Source: Streptomyces sp. NBC_01288
GTDB taxonomy: Bacteria > Actinomycetota > Actinomycetes > Streptomycetales > Streptomycetaceae
Direction: 5' to 3'
DNA: 64,000 nucleotides
Assembly (NCBI RefSeq): GCF_035982055.1
Contig: NZ_CP108427.1
Coordinates: 1,240,001 to 1,304,000 of the forward strand
The notes below the pieces were generated by a model. That model saw only the letters and a program-made list of their open reading frames with translations, was not told the DNA's origin and did not search any database. Shown here in pieces: positions 10,213-18,486 of the stretch; the stretch's first letter is position 1, and every line of letters starts with the position of its first letter. Both the position numbers and the translations under genes were made by a program.

Positions 10213-10682
10213 ACCCTCCCCCGCTCGTGAAAGCAGTCAGCATAGAGGCTCGCACCGCCCGCCCCGTTGTTCAGGGTCGCGGAACGCTGCTGTGGCCGCC
10301 GCCGCACCTCCGCTCGACAGCACAATCAGCGCCGACCATCGCCACAACCGTTACAGAGGAGCTCCAAGGTGCGAACCTGCTACCCGGCTGCGCCCGCCTC
10401 TCAACGCCGCCGGGACCCAACACGACGCCACCCGACGACGTGTCAAGCAGATCGAGGGTGGCCGGTCGGAGGCGGGCACGGAAGTCCGGGTTCGTCGTCC
10501 TCGCGTCGGATCCCCGCAAGCGGATTGGAGCCTGATCATTTCAGGTGGTCTGACCAGCCCATCCACACACCTGACATCCCATCAGAACGAGCGTCAAATG
10601 AGCGTCACGAGCGTCATTTCAGCGTCAAGATATCGCCCGTAACGCCCACACCGCACATAATGCGCACGCACAAAACCGCAGG
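10213..10682. other. Gene-poor stretch before the integrated element
   Basis: This is 470 bp with only overlapping, low-quality open frames in several phases and no recognisable domain. The only clear structure is the four-copy AGCGTCA repeat near its right end. It may hold the MFS promoter and decayed sequence at the left edge of the integrated element. Confidence 0.4.
10590..10627 (+). repeat. Four direct AGCGTCA iterons
   Basis: AGCGTCA occurs at 10590, 10601, 10610 and 10621, so copies are spaced 11, 9 and 11 bp, close to one helical turn. Such phasing suits cooperative binding of one protein on one face of the DNA. No gene directly downstream on either strand explains it. Confidence 0.6.
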
Positions 10683-10790
10683 TCAGGACAGCTTGACCAC
10701 CGGTTCAAGGATCGCCACGCACTCCACATGGTGCGTCATCGGGAAAGCATGAAACGGCACGGCACCTGATGCGTCAAGCATGTACGCGAT
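10683..10790 (-). pseudogene. C-terminal remnant of TrmA/RlmD-type RNA methyltransferase gene
   Basis: The last about 25 codons before the stop at 10683 read FHAFPMTHHVECVAILEP. This closely matches the conserved C-terminus of class I SAM-dependent RNA (uracil-5) methyltransferases of the TrmA family. The upstream catalytic and SAM-binding parts are absent; the frame dissolves into unrelated sequence near 10790. It is therefore a broken 3' end left beside the integrated element. Family assignment rests on recall of the terminal motif only. Confidence 0.5.
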
Positions 10791-10877
10791 CGCCGACACA
10801 TCCGACGAATCTCGTCGCCCCGCAGGAGCCGCGCTCCGGCAATTTCGCTCGTGAGCGAGGGGAACATAGCCGCACAT

Positions 10878-10929
10878 CGCCGGTTAGCCAAACCGGCGTT
10901 TCTGCAGACGATTGTTGTCCAACGTCTGC
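10878..10929. terminator. Two adjacent hairpins left of the IS element
   Basis: The first hairpin is a perfect 8-bp stem (10878-10885 with 10891-10898) with a 5-base loop followed by TTT. The second is a 7-bp stem (10904-10910 with 10923-10929). The first resembles an intrinsic terminator on the + strand. They could also be recombination or regulatory structures of the element. Confidence 0.45.
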
Positions 10930-10963
10930 GGAAGATTTCAAGTCCAGTGAGACGGTCGTGACG

Positions 10964-12031
10964 CTATGAGGTTTGTGGTGCGGACTCTCTGCGTTTGGCC
11001 GGGTCGTTGATCCATGCCTGCTGAGGTATCCGGGGTGGTCGGGGGCGGCGGCCGAAGCGTTCGGGGTGGCAGGCGTAGGCCTCGGCGAGGGTGACGGCAC
11101 GCTGGTCGCGGACCTCCTCGGCGGTGCCGAAATGCACGCTGGCCGGTGTGTGCCAGCCGATGCCCGAATGCCGGTGCTCGTGGTTGTAGTACGCGATGAA
11201 CGCCTCGAACCACTCACGGGCATGGGCCAGCGAGTCGAACCGTTCGGGGTAGTCGGACATGTACTTCGTGGTCTTGAAGTGGGCCTCGCTGTAGGGGTTG
11301 TCGTTGGAGGTCTTCGGCCGCGAGTGCGACCGGGTGACGCCGAGGTCGATCAGCATCTGGGAGACCTTCTTGCTCGTCATCGAGGTGCCGCGGTCCGCGT
11401 GGACGGTCTCGGGCACGATGCCGTTGCGTGTGATGGTCTCGCGGATCAACTCCTCGGCCCGCAGCGCTGATTCGGCCCGCTCGACGGTGTGGCCGACGAC
11501 GTAGCGGCTGAAGATGTCGATGATGACGTAGGCGTGATACCAGATGCCCTTGGCCGGTCCGGCCGCCTTGGTGATGTCCCAGGTGAACACCTGCGAGGGC
11601 CCGGTGGCGACCAGCTCGGGCACCGTCTTCGCCGGGTGGGTGGCCTGGCGGCGGCGCTCGCCGGACTGCCCCTTCTCGCGCAGGATCCGGTACATCGTGG
11701 AGACGGAACAGTGGTAACGCCCGGCATCCAGCTCGCGGGCCCAGATCTGCGCGGGCGGCATCTCGGCGTACTCGTCGCTGTTCATCATCTCCAGGACCGC
11801 CGCCCGCTCATCGGGTGTGAGGGATGAGGGCTGGACCTGCGGTTTTCTGGGTTTTCGCTCGGTCGGGGGCCGCAGCCGGCGGTAGTGGGTGGCCCGGGAG
11901 CGGCCGGTCAGCCGGCACGCGGCCGTGATGCCCAGTTCGCCCTGGACACCGGTGAACGCGTCGTCGAGCACCGGTTCGGCGGCAGCGTTCAGTCCGCGCT
12001 CTCGGAGATCATTTCCAAGAGCGCGGAAGCT
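10964..12031 (-). CDS. IS3 transposase OrfB, expressed by -1 frameshift
   Basis: This is the catalytic half of the IS3 transposase. The frame is open from 12205, but the natural product should be an OrfAB fusion (about 469 residues) joined at the slippery site 12031-12037. The HTH_21 region (AACRLTGRSRATHYRR) is followed by the rve integrase core. The DDE triad is visible as D in FTWDITKA, D in HADRGTS and E in NDNPYSEAHFKTTK. The C-terminal part has YYNHEHRHSGIGWHTP, typical of the family. All catalytic residues are present and the frame is unbroken. It cuts and joins the element ends during transposition. Confidence 0.88.
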   Translation of the reverse strand, partial: SFRALGNDLRERGLNAAAEPVLDDAFTGVQGELGITAACRLTGRSRATHYRRLRPPTERKPRKPQVQPSSLTPDERAAVLEMMNSDEYAEMPPAQIWARELDAGRYHCSVSTMYRILREKGQSGERRRQATHPAKTVPELVATGPSQVFTWDITKAAGPAKGIWYHAYVIIDIFSRYVVGHTVERAESALRAEELIRETITRNGIVPETVHADRGTSMTSKKVSQMLIDLGVTRSHSRPKTSNDNPYSEAHFKTTKYMSDYPERFDSLAHAREWFEAFIAYYNHEHRHSGIGWHTPASVHFGTAEEVRDQRAVTLAEAYACHPERFGRRPRPPRIPQQAWINDPAKRRESAPQTS

Positions 12032-12372
12032 TTTCCCATGACTTCCAACGCGGCCTTGTTCCGGGCCAGTTCCTTCTCCAGCCGTTCTACCTGGCGGCGC
12101 AGTTTCTCGTTCTCCGCCTCGGCGGCAGGCTTCTTCGGCCTCGCCGGACTGGTGCGCTGGTCGACCAGCTTCTCCAGGGCCCCGGCATCCCGCGCGGCCC
12201 GCCATTCCTTGACGTGCGAGTGGTACAGGCGCTCGCGGCGCAGGACTGCGCCCTTCTCGTTCTTCGGGGCGGCGTCGTACTCGGCCACGATCCGCAGCTT
12301 GTACTCGGGGCTGAAAGTGCGGCGCTTCGGCCGGGGCGCCGGGTCGGATCCGGCGGGCGTGGTGCTGGTCAT
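11989..12372 (-). CDS. IS3 transposase OrfA (HTH protein)
   Basis: The 127-residue protein opens with the HTH_Tnp_1 motif (RRTFSPEYKLRIVAEYDAAP, then LRRERLYHSHVKEWR). A leucine-zipper-like coiled coil follows (AENEKLRRQVERLEKELARNKAALEVM), used in IS3 proteins for multimerisation. It binds the terminal repeats and supplies the N-terminus of the OrfAB fusion. OrfB lies in the -1 frame relative to it and overlaps its end. ATG 12372 lies shortly downstream of a GGAG ribosome site. Confidence 0.88.
   Translation of the reverse strand: MTSTTPAGSDPAPRPKRRTFSPEYKLRIVAEYDAAPKNEKGAVLRRERLYHSHVKEWRAARDAGALEKLVDQRTSPARPKKPAAEAENEKLRRQVERLEKELARNKAALEVMGKASALLEMISESAD
12031..12037 (-). other. Programmed -1 frameshift heptamer (G GGA AAA)
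   Basis: Read on the minus strand the bases are G_GGA_AAA, in the zero frame of orfA (codons ATG GGA AAA). After a -1 slip the next codons are AGC TTC CGC, which are exactly in the orfB frame. This matches the X_XXY_YYZ rule for IS3 elements and would give the OrfAB transposase. Confidence 0.8.
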
Positions 12373-12611
12373 GAGGGGGTGGTTCTCCTGTCGTGCCCTC
12401 TCAGGCTAACCCGACAAAGCGGGATGTCTCACCCAAGGCTGACAGAGAGGGCTGCCCCGAGCACCACTGCGGATCGATCCATCAGCGAGGACTCACCACC
12501 GCTGCGGAGGTGGAATCCCCTGTTCTCCGTTTGCGAGCGGTGTCATCCATCGCCGGAGGTTCTTCTCCGGTATCCGTTTGGTGCTCCATACCGCCCGGAG
12601 ATCCACCGCAC

Positions 12612-12932
12612 TTGCCCCCCGAACCGATAATAGATTCCACAATCCATCAGCCACGCAAGCAAAAGGAGCACGCGGCGCACTCCATAGCCAGTCAGGCCGT
12701 CTCCGTCCAAGGTGACAGCCGTTCGTCCCTTCTGGCCAACGCCTGGTATTCGACGAGTGATCTCGCCTCCTGTCTGCACGTGGACGCCTCGACTCTGCGT
12801 CGGTGGCGCACCGCCCGGCCACCGCAGGGCCCGCCGTTCGTCTCCGTTTCGGAACGCGTCGTCATGTACAGCGCGCTCGACGTCGAGGAATGGCTGCACA
12901 GCCGCCGGACCGTCCCGCGCCGAGAAGCCTGA
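12612..12932 (+). CDS. Excisionase-like helix-turn-helix protein
   Basis: The C-terminal about 70 residues hold a MerR/HTH_17-type winged helix of Xis proteins (WYSTSDLASCLHVDASTLRRWR, then MYSALDVEEWL). Its stop codon overlaps the integrase ATG (TGATG at 12930-12934), the usual xis-int coupling. Xis proteins bind the attachment site and steer the integrase towards excision. The start is unclear: the frame is open back into the IS tip at 12393, but no ATG or GTG lies between the IS end and the domain. TTG 12612 is offered as the best choice, giving about 106 residues. The insertion sequence may have removed the original promoter or start. Confidence 0.65.
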   Translation: MPPEPIIDSTIHQPRKQKEHAAHSIASQAVSVQGDSRSSLLANAWYSTSDLASCLHVDASTLRRWRTARPPQGPPFVSVSERVVMYSALDVEEWLHSRRTVPRREA

Positions 12933-14149
12933 TGGCCGAGAAGACCATTGTTCCGGTCGGCGTCAAGCTCTCCACCGACATCGAGTACCGGCCCGATCGT
13001 CCCAATCCCTACCGAGCGCGCGTCCGCTGGTTCGATCCGGCGACGAAGCGACGCCTGTCCCTGTCGGAGGGAAAGGCGGACGAGGACGAGGCTCAGGAGT
13101 GGCTCCAGGACATCATCGACGCCGCGCAGGCCGGCCTGTCCCCGTCGCTCGCCACCATGAAACTCGCCGAATACGGCGACACCAACATGGATCTCGCCCT
13201 GCGCGGGCTGGAGTTGAAGACCCTCGACCCGTATCTCGCGGGATGGCGGATGCGCGTGGTCCCAGCCCTGGGCCACCTCGCCGTACGGATGATCACCAAC
13301 GGCGTCGTCGACCGCAGCGTGCAAAACTGGATCGTCGACGACCACAGTCGCTCCACGGTCAAGAACACCATCGCCGTCCTGGTCCGCGTCATGGAGCAGG
13401 CGGTCCGCGACGGCATCATCAAGGTCAACCCCGCCCGCGTCAGCGGCTGGCAGAAGCTCTACAAGCAGGCCGAGGACGAACTCCGCGACCCACGGGCCCT
13501 CGCCCTGCCCGACTGGGACACGCTCGTCCAGCTGGCCGAGGCACTCGTGGCCGCCTCCTCCAACCAGTACCGAGGCTGGGGCGACGTCGTTCTGTTCGCC
13601 GCGAGCACCGCCGCCCGGATCGGAGAGGTCTCCGGGTGCCGCGTCGGAGACATCGACACAAGTCAGTGGATCTGGACGGTACGGCGCCAAACCACGCCCG
13701 CGCCCGGCGGACTGACCGACAAGGGCACCAAGGGCAAGCGCGCCCGGAAGGTTCCCATCATCGAGGAGATCCGGCCGCTCGTTGCCCAGCGCATCCTCTC
13801 CGCCGGCCCCGCCCCTGACGCGCGCCTGTTCACCGGCCCACGCGGAGGACGCATCTCCACCGCGGTCCTGCGCGACGCCACCCACTGGGACGAGGTGGTC
13901 ACCCGACTCGGCTACGAACACCTGCGCCGCCACGATCTCCGGCACACCGGACTGACCTGGCTCGCGGACGCCGGAGTCCCCATCCACGTCCTGCGCAGAA
14001 TCGCCGGCCACGGATCGCTGACCACCACCCAGCGTTACCTGCACCCGGACATCCACAAGATCACAGCCGCGGGTACGGCACTCTCCGCACACCTCAGCGT
14101 GCTACGCGCCCCGCGCACACTTCCCGCGACGGCTGTCCTCACCCGATGA
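12932..14149 (+). CDS. Tyrosine recombinase (site-specific integrase)
   Basis: The product is a 405-residue phage/AICE-type integrase. The N-terminal about 75 residues form the arm-binding region, about 100-180 the SAM-like core-binding domain, and 190-375 the catalytic domain. Catalytic residues are Arg229 (AARIGE), His334 and Arg337 (HDLRH), His360 (IAGHGS) and Tyr369 (TQRYLHPD). All are present, so it looks functional. It points towards the 3' end of tRNA-Pro(GGG) about 100 bp away, the classical target, so that tRNA end is the probable attachment site. The frame is open further upstream, but ATG 12932 overlaps the xis stop and fits the family length. Confidence 0.92.
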   Translation: MAEKTIVPVGVKLSTDIEYRPDRPNPYRARVRWFDPATKRRLSLSEGKADEDEAQEWLQDIIDAAQAGLSPSLATMKLAEYGDTNMDLALRGLELKTLDPYLAGWRMRVVPALGHLAVRMITNGVVDRSVQNWIVDDHSRSTVKNTIAVLVRVMEQAVRDGIIKVNPARVSGWQKLYKQAEDELRDPRALALPDWDTLVQLAEALVAASSNQYRGWGDVVLFAASTAARIGEVSGCRVGDIDTSQWIWTVRRQTTPAPGGLTDKGTKGKRARKVPIIEEIRPLVAQRILSAGPAPDARLFTGPRGGRISTAVLRDATHWDEVVTRLGYEHLRRHDLRHTGLTWLADAGVPIHVLRRIAGHGSLTTTQRYLHPDIHKITAAGTALSAHLSVLRAPRTLPATAVLTR

Positions 14150-14166
14150 CACCGGTCAAGGCAGGT

Positions 14167-14188
14167 TGGTCCCCAACTGGTCCCCAAC
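14167..14188 (+). repeat. Tandem TGGTCCCCAAC repeats next to attachment site
   Basis: Two perfect 11-bp copies sit head to tail at 14167-14177 and 14178-14188, between the integrase stop and the tRNA. The position suits arm-type integrase binding sites of attP; this is inference. Confidence 0.6.
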
Positions 14189-14195
14189 AATGACC

Positions 14196-14231
14196 GAGGG
14201 GCGGTTCCGGATTCCTCCGGAACCGCCCCTC
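14196..14231 (+). terminator. Strong hairpin between integrase and tRNA-Pro
   Basis: A perfect 16-bp stem (14196-14211 with 14216-14231) closes a 4-base loop. It lies after the integrase and also downstream of the opposing tRNA, so it could stop transcription from both sides. Confidence 0.8.
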
Positions 14232-14249
14232 ACCTGCGACTCTGTCGAG

Positions 14250-14323
<74 letters not shown>

Positions 14324-14422
14324 GTGCGCTTCCCACGGAGAACCGTGTGATCGCGCGAACAGCACTTTACCCCACGCCCGGGGGTGCGCCGAAGCCGGTG
14401 CCGGGCGCGGGACAATCGTCGT

Positions 14423-14944
14423 ATGAGCGACACAACCTCAGGCGGTACGGCCGGTGCGCGGGACCGGGACGGCGAGGGGCGGGCGCGCAATGCCCGGCCT
14501 CGGGACGGGCTCGGGCGACCGTTGCCGTACGACGCGGACGGTGTGGCGCGGCAGCCCGAGGGGGTCGTGCGGGCGCCGGAGGACACCGTCGTGGAGGCGC
14601 AGGCGCTGCTCGACGAGGGGAAGCCGTTCCACGCGCACGAGGTGTTCGAGGACGCCTGGAAGTCGGGGCCGGACGAGGAGCGTGCCCTGTGGCGCGGGCT
14701 CGCCCAGCTCGCCGTGGGGCTCACGCACGCGGCCCGGGGCAACGTCACCGGCGGGGCCCGGCTGCTGCGGCGCGGTGCCGGGGGCGTCGAGGAGTGGGCG
14801 TCCCGGTCGGGGCGGGAGCGGCCGTACGGGATGGATCTCGCGGGGGTGGCGGCCTGGGCGCGGGGGCTCGGGGGCGAGGTGGAGCGGGGCGGCGGGAGTG
14901 TCGACGCGGGGGCGCGGGCGCCTCGGCTGCGCGGGACGTCGTAG
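14423..14944 (+). CDS. DUF309 family protein
   Basis: The 173-residue protein has the DUF309 helical signature in its middle: LLDEGKPFHAHEVFEDAWK followed by LWRGLAQLAVGLTHAARGN. The function of the family is unknown; small all-helical cytoplasmic proteins of this kind are widespread in actinobacteria. The N-terminal 45 residues are low-complexity and Arg/Gly-rich. The ATG at 14423 was preferred over the longer frame at 14384 because the extra residues are Arg-rich and overlap the tRNA promoter side. Downstream lies cobF on the same strand. Confidence 0.75.
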   Translation: MSDTTSGGTAGARDRDGEGRARNARPRDGLGRPLPYDADGVARQPEGVVRAPEDTVVEAQALLDEGKPFHAHEVFEDAWKSGPDEERALWRGLAQLAVGLTHAARGNVTGGARLLRRGAGGVEEWASRSGRERPYGMDLAGVAAWARGLGGEVERGGGSVDAGARAPRLRGTS

Positions 14945-15032
14945 CCGACGGGGAGTTCGAATCATCCCGGTGTATGTCGATGGGTTCCGGTGCGGTGCAC
15001 GGGCTGTCAGTGGCGTGGGGCAGACTCGGGGT

Positions 15033-15806
15033 GTGCGAAAGATTCATGTCATCGGTATCGGCGCGGGCGACCCCGAGCAGCTGACCCTCCAGGCTGTCAG
15101 GGTGCTGCGGAGCACGGACGTGTTCTTCATCCTCGACAAGGGCGAGGTGAAGTCGGACCTCACCCGGCTCCGCCGGGACATGCTCGACGCGCACCTGCCG
15201 GAGGGGACGTACCGCCTGGTCGAGGCGCGGGACCCGGAGCGGGACCGGAAGGCCGGCGGCGCCGCGTACTCACCCGCGGTCGGGGACTGGCGCAGTGCCC
15301 GCGCGGACATCTACGAGCGGCTCGTCGCCGAGGAGTTGGGCGAGGACGAGAGCGGCGCGTTCCTGGTGTGGGGCGATCCCTCGCTGTACGACAGCACGCT
15401 CGGCATCCTGGAGGAGATCCTGGAGCGGGGTGCGGTGGCGTTCGAGTACGACGTCGTGCCCGGCATCAGCAGTGTCTCGGCGCTCGTCGCCCGGCACCGC
15501 ACGGGGCTGAACCGGGTCGCGCGGCCGGTGCAGATCACCACGGGCCGGCGACTGTCCGAGGAGTTCCCGGAGGGGGTGGACGACGTGGTGGTGATGCTGG
15601 ACGCGCACCAGGCGTTCCGGCGGTACGCCGACCAGGACATCGACATCTACTGGGGCGCCTACCTGGGCACCCCGGACGAGATCCTCGCCTCCGGTCCGAT
15701 AGCCGAGGCCGCCCCGCGCATCGAGCGGCTGCGCGCGGAGGCCCGTGAGCGCAAGGGCTGGATCATGGACACGTATCTGCTGCGGCGGCACCCGAAGGGC
15801 GAGTAG
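15033..15806 (+). CDS. cobF: Precorrin-6A synthase (deacetylating)
   Basis: The 257-residue SAM-dependent tetrapyrrole methylase (TP_methylase fold) opens with HVIGIGAGDPEQLTLQAV. It has FLVWGDPSLYDST, the family GD loop, and YDVVPGISSVSAL, the SAM-pocket motif. The Cys-free N-terminus, the length and ILDKGEVKSDLTRLRRDML point to CobF of the aerobic cobalamin pathway. CobF methylates C1 of precorrin-5 with loss of acetate. The GTG at 15033 gives the normal family length; the frame is open much further upstream, but that is a shadow of the DUF309 gene. cobK, the next enzyme, lies 2.7 kb away on the other strand. Confidence 0.88.
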   Translation: MRKIHVIGIGAGDPEQLTLQAVRVLRSTDVFFILDKGEVKSDLTRLRRDMLDAHLPEGTYRLVEARDPERDRKAGGAAYSPAVGDWRSARADIYERLVAEELGEDESGAFLVWGDPSLYDSTLGILEEILERGAVAFEYDVVPGISSVSALVARHRTGLNRVARPVQITTGRRLSEEFPEGVDDVVVMLDAHQAFRRYADQDIDIYWGAYLGTPDEILASGPIAEAAPRIERLRAEARERKGWIMDTYLLRRHPKGE

Positions 15807-15878
15807 CGGGCAGGGAGCGGGCACCCGAGCGGACCCGCCCACTGTGCAGAGGCGGCCCCCTGGTGTGAAAGTGACCTC

Positions 15879-17957
15879 GTGACAGTCGCCGAGGAAACCT
15901 CGCTGCCTTCCGCGCAGCAGCCCCCCGTGCTGGATTCCCGCCGCCGCAACGTCGTCTTCGTGACGATCATGCTGGGCATGCTGCTGGCGGCCCTCGACCA
16001 GACGATCGTCGGTACGGCCCTGCCGACGATCGTGTCGGACCTGGGCGGTGCCGCGCACATGTCGTGGGTGGTCACCGCCTATCTGCTCGCGGAGACCGTC
16101 GCGACCGTGCTGGTCGGCAAGTTCGGCGACCTGTTCGGCCGCAAGGTGGTCTTCCAGGTCTCGGCGATCGTGTTCATCTCGGGCTCGTTCCTGTGCGGCT
16201 TCTCCACCAACATGACGTTGCTGATCGCCTGGCGCGCGGTGCAGGGCATCGGTGCGGGCGGTCTGATGGTGACGGCGATGGCGCTGATCGCCGACGTCAT
16301 CCCGCTGCGCGAACGCGGCAAGTACCAGGGCGCGATCGGCGCGGTGTTCGGCGTCGCCACGGTCATCGGACCGCTGCTCGGCGGCCTGTTCACCGACCAT
16401 CTGACCTGGCGCTGGGCGTTCTACGTCAACGTCCCGATCGCGATCGTCGTCGTCATCGCGGCGGCCCGCACCATCCCCGTGGTCAAGTCGGCGATGCGGC
16501 CCGTCATCGACTACCTGGGCATCGCGCTCGTCGCGATCGGCGCGAGCTCACTGATCCTGGCGACGAGTTGGGGCGGCAACGAGTACGCGTGGGGTTCGTC
16601 GACCATCATCGGCCTGTTCGTCGGCGGCGCGATCGCGCTCGGCCTGTTCTGCTGGGTGGAGACCCGGGCGGAACAACCCATGCTCCCCATGCGGCTGTTC
16701 GCCAACCCGGTGTTCACGGTCTGCTCGATCCTCAGCTTCATCGTCGGTTTCGCGATGCTCGGCGCGCTGACGTATCTGCCGACCTATCTGCAGTACGTCG
16801 ACGGCGACTCGGCCACGATCTCGGGTGTGCGGACGCTGCCCATGGTGATGGGGCTGCTGATCGCGTCCGTCTTCAGCGGCAACGTGGTCAGCAAGACCGG
16901 CCAGTACCGCATCTTCCCGATCATCGGCTCCGCGGTGATGGGTGTCGGGCTGTATCTGATGTCCCTCATGGGCCCGGGCACCGGCGCGTTCCTGGAATCG
17001 GTGTACATGTTCGTGCTCGGCACCGGCATCGGGCTGTGCATGCAGGTGCTGACGATCGCCGTGCAGAACACCGTCGAGTACACCGACCTCGGCACCGCGA
17101 CCTCCGGCGTCACCTTCTTCCGTACGCTGGGCAGTTCGTTCGGTACGGCCGTCTTCGGCACGATCTACGCCAACAGCCTGGGCCCCAACCTCAAGGACGG
17201 GATCACCTCCGCCGCGAAGACCAGCGCGCTGAACCCGGCCGTCATCACCAAGGCGGCGACCAGCCCCGAGGGCCTGCACAAGCTGCCGCACGCCGCCGCC
17301 GCGCCGATCATCAACGCGTACGCCGACACCATCCAGACGGTGTTCCGATGGACGGTCCCGGTCGCGGTGATCGGCTTCGTCGTGGCCCTCTTCCTCAAGC
17401 AGGTCGAACTCCGCGACAGCGCGCGGAAGGGCTCCACCGACATGGGCGAGGGCTTCGCGTCACCGCGCGGCGGCGACTCGCAGCGGCTCCTCGAAACGGC
17501 CGTGGGCAAGGTCATCGGCAGCACGGACCTGGACACCGCCCGGCGGATCATCACGAACTCCGACACCCGGCTGGACATCGCCGGCGCCTGGGCCGTGATG
17601 CAGGTCGAACTGTTCGGCAGGATGGTCGGCCACGCGAGCCTCGGCCTGATCGCCGCCCGCCGCCACATGCCTCCGGAGGTGCTCCTCCCCGTCTTCGACC
17701 GCATGGTCCAGGAGGGCTATCTGACCCGCGACGGCTACCTCCTCTCCCACACCGCGGCCGGCGAACGCGAGGCCGAGGTCATCGGCAAGGCGTGGGGCAC
17801 CTGGCTGGAGGACCGCGTCCAGCAGGACATCGGCCGCCCCTCGGGCACGGACCTCCGCGCCGCGGTCGACTCCATCGCCAAGCGGCTCCTCGTGGAGGAC
17901 CTGAGCTCCGGACTGCCGCAGCGCGCCGCGGAGTTGGAGACCAGCTCGGCGCCGTGA
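15879..17957 (+). CDS. DHA2-type (EmrB/QacA) MFS drug exporter with C-terminal domain
   Basis: The first about 510 residues form a 14-helix drug:proton antiporter. They include motif C ([21 protein letters not shown]), motif A ([13 protein letters not shown]) and the entry segment [17 protein letters not shown]. The remaining about 180 residues are soluble, which most family members lack. They look like a winged-helix fold ([27 protein letters not shown]) preceded by helices ([22 protein letters not shown]). Membrane location with a cytoplasmic tail is expected. GTG 15879 starts the annotated product, 72 bp after cobF. The substrate is unknown. Confidence 0.88.
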   Translation: MTVAEETSLPSAQQPPVLDSRRRNVVFVTIMLGMLLAALDQTIVGTALPTIVSDLGGAAHMSWVVTAYLLAETVATVLVGKFGDLFGRKVVFQVSAIVFISGSFLCGFSTNMTLLIAWRAVQGIGAGGLMVTAMALIADVIPLRERGKYQGAIGAVFGVATVIGPLLGGLFTDHLTWRWAFYVNVPIAIVVVIAAARTIPVVKSAMRPVIDYLGIALVAIGASSLILATSWGGNEYAWGSSTIIGLFVGGAIALGLFCWVETRAEQPMLPMRLFANPVFTVCSILSFIVGFAMLGALTYLPTYLQYVDGDSATISGVRTLPMVMGLLIASVFSGNVVSKTGQYRIFPIIGSAVMGVGLYLMSLMGPGTGAFLESVYMFVLGTGIGLCMQVLTIAVQNTVEYTDLGTATSGVTFFRTLGSSFGTAVFGTIYANSLGPNLKDGITSAAKTSALNPAVITKAATSPEGLHKLPHAAAAPIINAYADTIQTVFRWTVPVAVIGFVVALFLKQVELRDSARKGSTDMGEGFASPRGGDSQRLLETAVGKVIGSTDLDTARRIITNSDTRLDIAGAWAVMQVELFGRMVGHASLGLIAARRHMPPEVLLPVFDRMVQEGYLTRDGYLLSHTAAGEREAEVIGKAWGTWLEDRVQQDIGRPSGTDLRAAVDSIAKRLLVEDLSSGLPQRAAELETSSAP

Positions 17958-18000
17958 AAACCGGGTGAACGGTGAAAGGGGCTCCGGTCATACTCGGAGC

Positions 18001-18486
18001 ATGTCCCCGACGCCCGTGCGCTTCCACGACCCGCGCGCCACGCTCGCCGACTTCGCGTCGTCGATACTGGTCCGCTGCCCGCGCTGCGAGCGGATCGCCC
18101 ACTTCGAGCGACGCCCGGGCACCCCGCCGAGCGCCGACCGCGGGACACATCCGCACTCCCGCCTGGTCTGCCGGTCCTGCGGCCTGTATCGGGACGGCAG
18201 CCGTCCGTACCGATTCTCGCGGTACCCCAGCGCCTGCTCCTACCCGGCCCTGTGGCTGCGGACCGGTACCAGACACGGGGAATTGTGGGCGTACAACCTC
18301 CAACACCTGGACCTGATCAGGCGGTTCGTCGCCGCCGACCTGCGCGAGCGCGCGCCCTGGTACGACACCGGTCAGAAGATGACGCTGGTCGCCCGCCTCC
18401 CGGTCTGGATGAAGAGCGCCAAGAACCGGGCCGGGCTACTGCGCGCGGTGGACCGTCTCCGGGCCACGGTCATCACCCCGCGCTGA
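18001..18486 (+). CDS. Zinc-finger-like hypothetical protein
   Basis: The 161-residue protein is basic and carries two CxxC pairs (VRCPRCERI and LVCRSCGLY), about 35 residues apart, which probably bind one zinc ion. The C-terminal half has LWAYNLQHLDLIRRFVAADLRERA and ends very basic. I do not recognise a named family; it may be a small nucleic-acid-binding protein. ATG 18001 was chosen because the upstream extension from 17965 is short and unlike the rest. Its 3' end overlaps the convergent cobK by 14 bp. Confidence 0.7.
   Translation: MSPTPVRFHDPRATLADFASSILVRCPRCERIAHFERRPGTPPSADRGTHPHSRLVCRSCGLYRDGSRPYRFSRYPSACSYPALWLRTGTRHGELWAYNLQHLDLIRRFVAADLRERAPWYDTGQKMTLVARLPVWMKSAKNRAGLLRAVDRLRATVITPR

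Larger units (their letters stand above)
10947..12432 (-). mobile_element. IS3-family insertion sequence
   Basis: The element is about 1.49 kb with the overlapping orfA and orfB arrangement of IS3. The tips carry a short inverted repeat GTGAGAC (10947-10953 and, inverted, 12426-12432). Both sides are flanked by CCA (10944-10946 and 12433-12435), which fits a 3-bp target duplication. The terminal repeats are short beyond the tip, so the exact ends are an inference. Both open frames are intact, so the element may be mobile. It sits upstream of the xis-like gene. Confidence 0.7.

Noticed and set aside
10193..10642. Small overlapping frames right of the MFS gene
   Set aside because: Low-complexity Arg/Pro/Thr frames in several phases with no starts supported by ribosome sites.
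13440..14092. Leftward frames under the integrase
   Set aside because: Antisense shadows of the integrase and xis genes; no domain or ribosome site.
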